This document shows, piece after piece, positions 58,018 to 64,000 of a stretch of 64,000 bases of DNA (the first letter of the stretch is position 1; each line of letters starts with the position of its first letter). A program made the translations under genes and the position numbers. Source of the DNA: Mycobacterium sp. (lineage in GTDB: Bacteria > Actinomycetota > Actinomycetes > Mycobacteriales > Mycobacteriaceae); NCBI GenBank assembly GCA_031292665.1, contig JARLGR010000127.1, forward strand, positions 28,139 through 92,138, read 5' to 3'. The notes beneath the pieces were generated by a model that was not told where the DNA came from, ran no database searches, and saw nothing but the letters and a program-made list of their open reading frames with translations.

Positions 58018-59382
58018 TTGAACAAGGACGATCTGATCCTCATCAGCGTGGACGACCATATCGCCGAGCCGGCCGACATGTTCGACGCGCACGTGCCCGC
58101 CAAGTACAAGCACCTCGCCCCGAGGGTCGTCACCGAACCCGACGGCATCCAGCAGTGGTACTACGGCGAGGTCCGCGGACGGAACATGGGCCTCAACGCC
58201 GTCGCCGGTAAACCCCGCGAGATGTACAACGTCGACGCCTCACGCTACGACGAGATGCGGCCGGGCTGCTTCAACGTCGACGAGCGGATCCGCGACATGA
58301 ACGCCGGCGGCCAGCTGGCGGGCCTGAACTTCCCGAACTTCACTGGATTTTCGGGGCAGGTGCTCAATCAGGGTCCCGACCGCGAGGTCAACCTGGTGAT
58401 GATCAAGGCCTACAACGACTGGCACGTCGACGAATGGTGCGCCGCGTATCCCGGTCGGTTCATCCCTTGCGGCATTCTGCCGCTGTTCGACGTCACCGAA
58501 GCCGCCAAGGAGGTCAAACGGCTCGCCGACAAGGGTTGTCACGCCGTTACGTTCTCGGAGAATCCCGAGGCATTGCAGATGCCCAGCATCCATACCAAGT
58601 ACTGGTACCCGCTGTTCGAGGCCGTCTGCGAAAACAAGACGGTGCTGTGCACCCATGTCGGCTCGGCCTCGCGATCCCCGATGGTGTCGACCGACGCCCC
58701 GCCCAGCGTCATGATGACAGCCTCGTCGATGATGAGCATGTTCACCTTCACCGAGCTGATCTGGGCACAGTTCTACGCCGACTTCCCGGACATCAAGTTC
58801 TCGCTCACGGAGGGCGATGTCGGCTGGATGCCCTACTTCCTCTGGCGCGCCGAGCACGTCTACACGCGTCACTCCGGTTGGACGCTGGCGACGTTCCCGC
58901 CGGGCTACAGCGGACCGACCGACGTGTTCAAGCGGCACTTCTACACATGCTTCATCAGCGACAAGGTCGGTGTGCGAAACATGGACTGGTTCAACGAGGA
59001 CATGCTGTGCTGGGAATCCGACTTCCCGCATTCCGACAGCAACTGGCCGTTCGCGCCCGAGGACATCATGGTGACGATGGGTCATCTCGACGACTCGGTC
59101 ATCAACAAGATCACCCACCAAAACGCCATGGCCGCCTACTCGTTCGACCCGTTCCGGCATATCCCGAAGGAGCAGGCGCGTGCGGGCCACCTCCGCGGCC
59201 AGGCCACCGACGTCGACGTCGTCACGCATGTCGGCCACCGGGCCAGCCGGCGCGACCGCGACGCGTGGACCCGGATGACACAATTCGCCCTGCAGGCGCA
59301 GGGGTCGGCGACGGTGACCGCGGAGGCTTCCGATATTTCCGGGCGATCCGCCCGGCTGCGCGCCACCACGCTGGGCCAGTGA
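58018..59382 (+). CDS. Amidohydrolase-2 family metal-dependent hydrolase
   Basis: This 454-residue amidohydrolase of the TIM-barrel 2 family starts at TTG 58018 after a near-perfect GCGGAGGAGG, giving MNKDDLILISVDDHIAEPAD. The D-D-H-x-x-E-P-x-D motif opens the family. Later motifs are AYPGRFIPCGILPLFDVTEA, ENKTVLCTHVGSASRSPMVS (metal His), FPDIKFSLTEGDVGWMPYFL and DMLCWESDFPHSDSNWPFAP, whose S-D-F-P-H-S-D holds the terminal Asp. Mycobacterial relatives are near CoA-linked lipid or aromatic degradation genes and may hydrolyse or decarboxylate a ring-derived acid. It is the first gene of an operon; its stop overlaps the GTG of the CoA-transferase. The C-terminal 50 residues are a hydrophilic tail beyond the barrel. 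Confidence 0.9.
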   Translation: MNKDDLILISVDDHIAEPADMFDAHVPAKYKHLAPRVVTEPDGIQQWYYGEVRGRNMGLNAVAGKPREMYNVDASRYDEMRPGCFNVDERIRDMNAGGQLAGLNFPNFTGFSGQVLNQGPDREVNLVMIKAYNDWHVDEWCAAYPGRFIPCGILPLFDVTEAAKEVKRLADKGCHAVTFSENPEALQMPSIHTKYWYPLFEAVCENKTVLCTHVGSASRSPMVSTDAPPSVMMTASSMMSMFTFTELIWAQFYADFPDIKFSLTEGDVGWMPYFLWRAEHVYTRHSGWTLATFPPGYSGPTDVFKRHFYTCFISDKVGVRNMDWFNEDMLCWESDFPHSDSNWPFAPEDIMVTMGHLDDSVINKITHQNAMAAYSFDPFRHIPKEQARAGHLRGQATDVDVVTHVGHRASRRDRDAWTRMTQFALQAQGSATVTAEASDISGRSARLRATTLGQ

Positions 59383-61709
59383 CAGCCCGGGCGCCCTTCG
59401 AGGACTGGCGTGTGCTGGAGTTGTCCGACGGCATCGCGGTGGCGTATTGCGGCAAGATGTTCGCCGACGCGGGCGCCGAGGTCGTGAAAATTGAGGCCCC
59501 GCCAGGGGATTCGATGCGGGGGTGGTCGGCCGGCGGCCCGCCGGGCGCGCTATTCGGCTACCTGGCCGCGGGCAAGAGGTCGGTGGTGGATCGCGACGAC
59601 GCGGACGTCGCGGCGCTGCTGGCCGGCGCGGACGTCGTGCTCACCGACCTGACCGACGGTCGGACCCTCGATGACATCCTGGCCCACACCGGCCGCGCGG
59701 CGGTTGTCGTGTCCGTCACCCCGTTCGGCACAACGGGTCCCTACGTCGACGAGCGCATCGCCGCCAACGAGTTCATCCTGCAGGCGCTGTCCGGCTCGAT
59801 CGCCGGCCGGGGCTGGCCGGGTGACGAACCCGTGCAGGCGGGAGGCCGCCTCGGCGAATGGCTGGCAGGTACGTTCGCCGCAGCGGTCGCCGCCGCCGCC
59901 ACCCGGCACGCGCTCCGTAGCGGACGTGGCGAGGTGATCGACGTCTCGACGTACGAGGCGATGGCAATCGCGATGGGCGGGCTGTCGGCCATGTCGGCAA
60001 GCGTGCTGGGGGCGGATTCCCCTCTGCACCAGCGCAGTCTGGAACTTCCGTCGATCGTTCCCACGGCCGACGGCATGGTCGGCTTCTGCACCATCACCGC
60101 GCAACAGTTCCAAGACTTCCTGGTGATGATCGACCGCGCAGACCTGGTCGACGACGCCGAGTTGGCCTCCTTCGACGGGCGGCTCGCTCGCCGCGAGGAG
60201 TTTCTCGGCATGGTCACGCAATGGGCCGAGGCCCGCACCACCCAGGAAATCGTCGACCTTGCGGTGGCCTTCCGAATCCCGGTCGCCCCGATCGGGACTC
60301 CCGCCACCCTGCCGGAGGCGGACCACTTCGTGCAACGGGGTGTGTTCGTTGAATCCGAGCCGGGAACGCTGCAACCGCGCGTGCCTTATCGCAGCGACGC
60401 GATGATGACCAGGCCGCCCTGGCGACCGCCGGAACTCGGTGCCGACAACGGGCGCGTCAATTGGCCAGCCCGACCGGCGCGACCCAGTGCCCGCGCGGAC
60501 GCGCTTCCGCTGTCGGACATACGAGTAGCCGACTTCACCGCCTTCTGGGCCGGGCCGGTTGCGACCCAACTGCTCGGCGCGCTGGGCGCCGACGTAATCA
60601 AGGTCGAGGGCGTTCGCCGGCCCGACGGCATGAGGTTCTCGGCGGGCCGCCCACCCACCTGGGACCAGTGGTGGGAGTGGGGACCGGTTTTCCTGTGCAG
60701 CAACAACAACAAGCGCGGCATCAGCGCGGAACTCAGCACCGACGCCGGACGGTCCATCGCTTTGGACCTCATCGCCACCAGCGATCTCGTCATCGAGAAC
60801 TTCTCGCCGCGGGTGATGGGGAACTTCTGCCTGGAATGGGATGCCGTGCGCGCCGCCAACCCCCGCTCCGTCATGGTCCGGATGCCGGCGTTCGGGCTCG
60901 ACGGGCCGTGGCGCGACCGCGTCGGCTTCGCGCAGACGATGGAACAGGCGACGGGAATGGCATGGATGACCGGGCACGCCGACGGCCCGCCGGTGATCCC
61001 GCGCGGCGTCTGCGACCCGATAGCGGGGCTGCACGCCGCCTTCGCCGCGATCGCGGCGCTGGTGATCCGCGACCGGGACGGCGCGGGAATGCACGTCGAG
61101 TCGACCATGGTGGAGTCGGCGCTGAACGTGGCCGCCGAGATGGTGCTGGAGTACTCCCGCAACGGGATCGAAATGCGCCGAGCCGGGAACCGGGGTCCGG
61201 GCGCCACGCCACAAGGCGTGTATGCCTGCCGGGGTGACGACAATTGGGTGGCGCTTGCCGCCATGGGCGACGCCGCGCGTGCGTCGTTGGCGAAGCTGAT
61301 CGGTCAGCCCCCGCTGGCGGCAGCCCAGTGGCGCGAGCGGGCCGACGAACTCGACAAGCTGATCTCGGGCTGGGCCGCAGGGTGTTCGGTGGCCGAAGCG
61401 GTCGACGCGCTGCGCGTCGGCGGCGTGGCCGCGGCGCCGGTGACGCCGGCCGCGGCATTGCTGCGCGACCCGCAACTGCTCGCCCGCGGCTTCTGGGAGA
61501 AGGTCGATCATCCCGTCGCTGGATCGTTTCTGTGCACCGGGATGCCGTTCGTATTCGCCGGCAGGCCGCGACGCTGGATTCGGCGAGTGCCGCCGCTGTA
61601 CGGTCAGCACACCATCGAGGTCCTGACGGGCGTACTCGGCTACGCCGAACAGGATTTGGTGCAGCTGCGCGAGTCGGGGGCCATCAGCGCACGGCCCGCG
61701 CGGTTGTGA
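59379..61709 (+). CDS. Two-domain CaiB/BaiF-type CoA-transferase
   Basis: This 776-residue protein is formed of two family-III CoA-transferase modules in tandem. Module 1 (about 8-360): FEDWRVLELSDGIAVAYCGK, DAGAEVVKIEAPPGDSMRGW, VSVTPFGTTGPYVDERIAAN, GEVIDVSTYEAMAIAMGGLS. Module 2 (about 380-770): IRVADFTAFWAGPVATQLLG, ALGADVIKVEGVRRPDGMRF, MPAFGLDGPWRDRVGFAQTM, GMHVESTMVESALNVAAEMV. Such enzymes move CoA between carboxylic acids without free intermediates, activating a substrate for beta-oxidation-type steps. At equivalent positions module 1 has V-I-D-V-S and module 2 H-V-E-S, so the two halves are probably specialised. GTG 59379 overlaps the amidohydrolase stop in GTGA. Fusion of the halves is common in mycobacteria. 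Confidence 0.92.
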   Translation: MTARAPFEDWRVLELSDGIAVAYCGKMFADAGAEVVKIEAPPGDSMRGWSAGGPPGALFGYLAAGKRSVVDRDDADVAALLAGADVVLTDLTDGRTLDDILAHTGRAAVVVSVTPFGTTGPYVDERIAANEFILQALSGSIAGRGWPGDEPVQAGGRLGEWLAGTFAAAVAAAATRHALRSGRGEVIDVSTYEAMAIAMGGLSAMSASVLGADSPLHQRSLELPSIVPTADGMVGFCTITAQQFQDFLVMIDRADLVDDAELASFDGRLARREEFLGMVTQWAEARTTQEIVDLAVAFRIPVAPIGTPATLPEADHFVQRGVFVESEPGTLQPRVPYRSDAMMTRPPWRPPELGADNGRVNWPARPARPSARADALPLSDIRVADFTAFWAGPVATQLLGALGADVIKVEGVRRPDGMRFSAGRPPTWDQWWEWGPVFLCSNNNKRGISAELSTDAGRSIALDLIATSDLVIENFSPRVMGNFCLEWDAVRAANPRSVMVRMPAFGLDGPWRDRVGFAQTMEQATGMAWMTGHADGPPVIPRGVCDPIAGLHAAFAAIAALVIRDRDGAGMHVESTMVESALNVAAEMVLEYSRNGIEMRRAGNRGPGATPQGVYACRGDDNWVALAAMGDAARASLAKLIGQPPLAAAQWRERADELDKLISGWAAGCSVAEAVDALRVGGVAAAPVTPAAALLRDPQLLARGFWEKVDHPVAGSFLCTGMPFVFAGRPRRWIRRVPPLYGQHTIEVLTGVLGYAEQDLVQLRESGAISARPARL

Positions 61710-61710
61710 C

Positions 61711-62040
61711 GTGGCGGTCACCCTGTGCGTGCCGCCGCGCGCCGGCGAACTGTGCGCACCCGTGCGCTTCCTGCTCCGCGAGGACTCCGTGGTGATGGAA
61801 CTGACCGCCCGCCATCGCATCACGGGCGTCGAGTGGGACGAGAAGGAGCGCGCCGTGGCGATGATCGTCGAGATCACCGACCCGCACACCGCGCGCCCCG
61901 TGGATGTCAGGATCGACGTGGTCGAAGCCGGAACGGACTACCCCGACGCACGGATCAAGACTATCGGCACCATCACGCGCGACCGCCGGCAATACGACGT
62001 GGTGGGCCGGTACCTCGGCGTCGTCGCGGACGAAAATTGA
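61711..62040 (+). CDS. Small uncharacterised protein within the catabolic operon
   Basis: This 109-residue soluble protein begins one base after the CoA-transferase stop at GTG 61711. It reads AVTLCVPPRAGELCAPVRFL, LTARHRITGVEWDEKERAVA, MIVEITDPHTARPVDVRIDV, TDYPDARIKTIGTITRDRRQ and ends DVVGRYLGVVADEN. It is a compact mixed alpha/beta or all-beta domain without a signal peptide. I do not recognise the family. Its place between a CoA-transferase and a thiolase-like protein, with tight spacing on both sides (14 bases to the next ATG), implies a role in the same pathway, perhaps as an accessory or binding subunit. Confidence 0.65.
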   Translation: MAVTLCVPPRAGELCAPVRFLLREDSVVMELTARHRITGVEWDEKERAVAMIVEITDPHTARPVDVRIDVVEAGTDYPDARIKTIGTITRDRRQYDVVGRYLGVVADEN

Positions 62041-62053
62041 AGGCAGGCAGCCT

Positions 62054-63223
62054 ATGACAGCGAACAACCGCACCGCGGCGATCGTGGGCGTGCACAACAC
62101 CCGGCAAGGGCGCCGGCTGGACGGCGAAACGTCGCGCGGCCTGGCGCTGCAGGCCATCCAGGGCGCGCTCGCCGACGCCGGCCTGGGCCTCGCCGACGTG
62201 GACGGGATCAGCGCCGGCGCAATCTCCACGGCGCTGATCTACGACCTGCGCCTGGGCCCGGCCTGGCAAGGCCTGGCCTTCGGCGTCGGCATGATCACCG
62301 AGGCGGCCACCGCCATCGAGCACGGCATGGCCGACGTGGTGGTGCTGGTCGCCGCGCAGGCCGGCGAATACCGCGACCACGAGGCCACCGCGCCGTGGAC
62401 CCGGCCCGAGAACGAATTCGTCGCGCCGTGGGGCATGTTCACCACCGCCGAGTTCGCTTTGATCGCGAGGCGGCACATGCACGTCTACGGCACGACGCGC
62501 GAACAACTCTCGATCGTGGCGGCGACCATCCGCAACAACGGATCGCGAAACCCCGAGGCCGTGTACCACCAACGGGGCCCGTTCACGCCGCACGACATCA
62601 CCGCGTCACGGCCCATCGCGGACCCGTTCCACCTCCTCGACTGCGCCACCACCTCCGAAGGAGGGTGCGCGCTCGTCGTGGCCAACATCGACAAGGTCGA
62701 TACCGCCGCCCAGTCCATATACGTTCTGGGCAGCGGCGCGGACTTCTACGGCCCGTCCTACCAACATCCACCGGCGTGGGATCTCGCCGGGCGACGACGG
62801 GAGCACGGCGGGTACGTCAACGGCGTCGTCGGCAGACGCGCGGCCGACTGCGCCTTCAAGCAGGCCGGGCTGCGGCGCGACGACGTCGACGTGCTGGAGC
62901 TCTACGATCCCTTCTCGTTCGAAATCATCCGTCAGCTGGAGGCATTCGGATTCTGTGGCGAGGGAGAGGGCGGACCGTTCGTCGCCGACGGCCACATCGC
63001 CATCGATGGCAGCCATCCGATCACCACCGACGGAGGAACCATGTCGTTCAGCCACGCGGGCTCCAATCCGCAGATGATGCAGCGGGCCATCCGAGCCGTC
63101 GAGCAATTGCGCGGTCAGGGAGGCGACCTGCAGGTGCCCGACGCGCATGTCGCGTTGTGCAGCAACGGGGGAGCGGGAGCCTTATTCACGACGGTGCTGA
63201 TCCTGGGAGACGAACCACTGTGA
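62054..63223 (+). CDS. Thiolase-like lipid-transfer protein (SCP2-thiolase/Ltp2-type)
   Basis: This 389-residue thiolase-superfamily protein reads TAAIVGVHNTRQGRRLDGET, IQGALADAGLGLADVDGISA, LAFGVGMITEAATAIEHGMA then DVVVLVAAQAGEYRDHEATA, AVYHQRGPFTPHDITASRPI, VDVLELYDPFSFEIIRQLEA and the C-terminal glycine motif VALCSNGGAGALFTTVLIL. At the position of the thiolase nucleophilic Cys the sequence is G-V-G-M, with no Cys, so it should not form an acyl-enzyme. That is true of Ltp2-type aldolases, which work with a DUF35 partner on steroid side-chain CoA intermediates. Its stop overlaps the start of just such a DUF35 gene. The context favours a retro-aldol enzyme rather than a thiolase. Confidence 0.88.
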   Translation: MTANNRTAAIVGVHNTRQGRRLDGETSRGLALQAIQGALADAGLGLADVDGISAGAISTALIYDLRLGPAWQGLAFGVGMITEAATAIEHGMADVVVLVAAQAGEYRDHEATAPWTRPENEFVAPWGMFTTAEFALIARRHMHVYGTTREQLSIVAATIRNNGSRNPEAVYHQRGPFTPHDITASRPIADPFHLLDCATTSEGGCALVVANIDKVDTAAQSIYVLGSGADFYGPSYQHPPAWDLAGRRREHGGYVNGVVGRRAADCAFKQAGLRRDDVDVLELYDPFSFEIIRQLEAFGFCGEGEGGPFVADGHIAIDGSHPITTDGGTMSFSHAGSNPQMMQRAIRAVEQLRGQGGDLQVPDAHVALCSNGGAGALFTTVLILGDEPL

Positions 63224-63630
63224 ACAACATGCGGCCACAACAGGGGCCGGTGCCCCACGCCAGCAGTCAACTGAGCGTCCCGTTCTGGGAAGGATGCCGG
63301 TTACAAGAGCTGCGCTATCAGCGGTGCGAGGCCTGCGGCCTGGCGAACTTTCCGCCGACCGAGCATTGCCGCCAATGCCTTTCGCCACGGCTCCACTGGA
63401 AACCCGGCAGCGGTGTCGGCGAGATCTACAGCTGGACGGTGGTCCATCGACCGGTCACCGCGGGATTCGAGTCACCCTACGCGCCGGCCATCGTCACCCT
63501 GGATGAGGGCTACCAGATGCTGACCAACGTCGTCGGTGTCGCACCCGACGACTTGGCCATCGGCATGCGCGTGCGCGTGCAATTCCACCCCGTTGGCCCC
63601 GACGTGACGCTGCCGTACTTCACCGGGTGA
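63220..63630 (+). CDS. DUF35 zinc-ribbon/OB-fold protein, partner of the thiolase-like enzyme
   Basis: This 136-residue protein has an N-terminal zinc ribbon (LRYQRCEACGLANFPPTEHC then RQCLSPRLHWKPG; four Cys in C-x-x-C and C-x-x-C) followed by an OB fold (GEIYSWTVVHRPVTAGFESP, IVTLDEGYQMLTNVVGVAPD, LAIGMRVRVQFHPVGPDVTL). DUF35 proteins bind acyl-CoA thioesters and form complexes with thiolase-like proteins; in steroid degradation such a pair catalyses retro-aldol cleavage. GTG 63220 overlaps the stop of the thiolase-like gene, giving coupled production; ATG 63229 is an alternative start. It is the only intact DUF35 gene of three in the window. Confidence 0.9.
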   Translation: MNNMRPQQGPVPHASSQLSVPFWEGCRLQELRYQRCEACGLANFPPTEHCRQCLSPRLHWKPGSGVGEIYSWTVVHRPVTAGFESPYAPAIVTLDEGYQMLTNVVGVAPDDLAIGMRVRVQFHPVGPDVTLPYFTG

Positions 63631-63861
63631 CCGTGGCTCCCGCGCGCACCAGTGACGGACTGCCGGTCACCGCCGATCTCGTCCTGGGCGTGCTGGCGGC
63701 CAACGACGAGCACTCGCCGCCGGCGAGATAAAGACGCGGGCTTCTCCCTCGCCGTCCTCGGCTACACCATCCGCGGCCTGCATGCGGAGGTCTCGAACAT
63801 TTCGCACCTGCGCGACGAGATCGCCACGCGCACAACGCGGGATCCCGTCAAACGGGTGTGA
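63627..63861 (+). pseudogene. Short frameshifted ORF after the DUF35 gene
   Basis: A GTG at 63627 overlapping the DUF35 stop begins TVAPARTSDGLPVTADLVLG then VLAANDEHSPPAR and ends at TAA 63731. Shifted one base, the reading continues DKDAGFSLAVLGYTIRGLHA then EVSNISHLRDEIATRTTRD to 63861. The second half looks like an amphipathic helical protein. Either a short gene with a one-base lesion near 63730, or chance. Family not recognised. Its end overlaps the 3' end of the minus-strand gene at the window edge. Confidence 0.3.
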
Positions 63862-64000
63862 CGGTCGAAGGGGCAGATCCGCCGCCGGGTACCCCACGGC
63901 TAGCCGCGCTGTCGCGGTAGGCGGCGCCGCGCGGTTCGCGCTCCCACAGCACCTCCCCCTCGCGCGGCGCCGTACCCTCGGCGATCAGTTGGCGCTTGAG
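63848..64000 (-). CDS. C-terminal end of a gene entering the window, possibly crotonase-family
   Basis: On the minus strand, from the right edge, the frame reads LKRQLIAEGTAPREGEVLWE then REPRGAAYRDSAASRG and stops at TGA 63848. The sequence 'L-K-R-x-L-x ... E-R-E' resembles the C-terminal helices of enoyl-CoA hydratase/isomerase proteins. Only the last 50 residues are visible, so the assignment is weak. A hydratase would fit the CoA-based pathway next to it. Confidence 0.35.
   Translation of the reverse strand, partial: LKRQLIAEGTAPREGEVLWEREPRGAAYRDSAASRGVPGGGSAPSTVTPV

Noticed and set aside
58434..59378. Long plus-strand frame continuous with the CaiB gene, over 300 codons upstream
   Set aside because: It runs out of frame through the amidohydrolase gene, whose protein is clearly real; GTG 59379 gives the normal CaiB start.
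1..64000. Insertion sequences, prophage, CRISPR, tRNA or rRNA
   Set aside because: No transposase, integrase, regular spaced repeats or tRNA cloverleaf was seen on either strand.

Overview
The window reads as chromosomal DNA of a non-tuberculous Mycobacterium or a close relative. The DNA is GC-rich, starts are mostly ATG/GTG after AGGAGG-type ribosome sites, and many genes have mycobacterial family signatures: a PrrB-type histidine kinase, a very large Orn/Lys/Arg decarboxylase like Rv2531c, an Eis-like acetyltransferase, an aa3 oxidase CtaD, lipid-type acyl-CoA enzymes, a P450 and many TetR regulators. The species is not resolved. I saw no tRNA, rRNA, CRISPR array, transposase or phage gene.

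Layout. 1-10.4 kb: single metabolic genes mixed with decaying ones. The decaying ones are a frameshifted DUF5666-like end, an AraC regulator with two frameshifts, a catalase-like tail and a broken TauD dioxygenase. 10.9-24.5 kb: large PLP decarboxylase, hemerythrin protein, HdeA-like lipoprotein, an SsuABC-type transporter (overlapping genes), ctaD, a DUF4185 protein, a TetR/P450 divergent pair, an internally deleted FAD oxidoreductase and an Eis-like protein. 24.6-33.2 kb: an organosulfur region. A DszC/SfnB-type monooxygenase and an NtaA-type monooxygenase are transcribed away from SsuD, two more NtaA/LLM enzymes, an MsnO8-type enzyme and an Asp-nucleophile alpha/beta hydrolase, with a shared 100-bp promoter between them. 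With the transporter at 15-18 kb and the LLM enzyme at 7.5 kb, this suggests scavenging of sulfur from organic sulfonates and sulfones. No flavin reductase is in the window.

33.3-44.6 kb: TetR plus acyl-CoA dehydrogenase; an orphan PrrB-like kinase; a TetR-kinase-deacylase-Rieske series with matching operator-like palindromes; and an unknown protein coupled to a second APH-type kinase. 44.6-55.2 kb: an anti-sigma antagonist beside a broken RsbW-like kinase, class I aldolase, a triple DUF190 protein, a TetR with a 26-bp operator, sulfotransferase plus DUF1214 facing a TetR, and an unusual pyruvate-kinase-like protein. Two copies of a TetR/DUF35 module, both damaged, flank this last part in the same orientation.

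55.2-64 kb: a LacI-controlled catabolic cluster. Aldehyde dehydrogenase and LacI lie on one strand. On the other are a metal-dependent amidohydrolase, a two-domain CaiB CoA-transferase, a 109-residue unknown protein, a thiolase-like protein without the usual nucleophilic Cys, and a DUF35 partner. This set resembles a CoA-dependent degradation route ending in an Ltp2/DUF35-type retro-aldol cleavage. The substrate is not evident from sequence.
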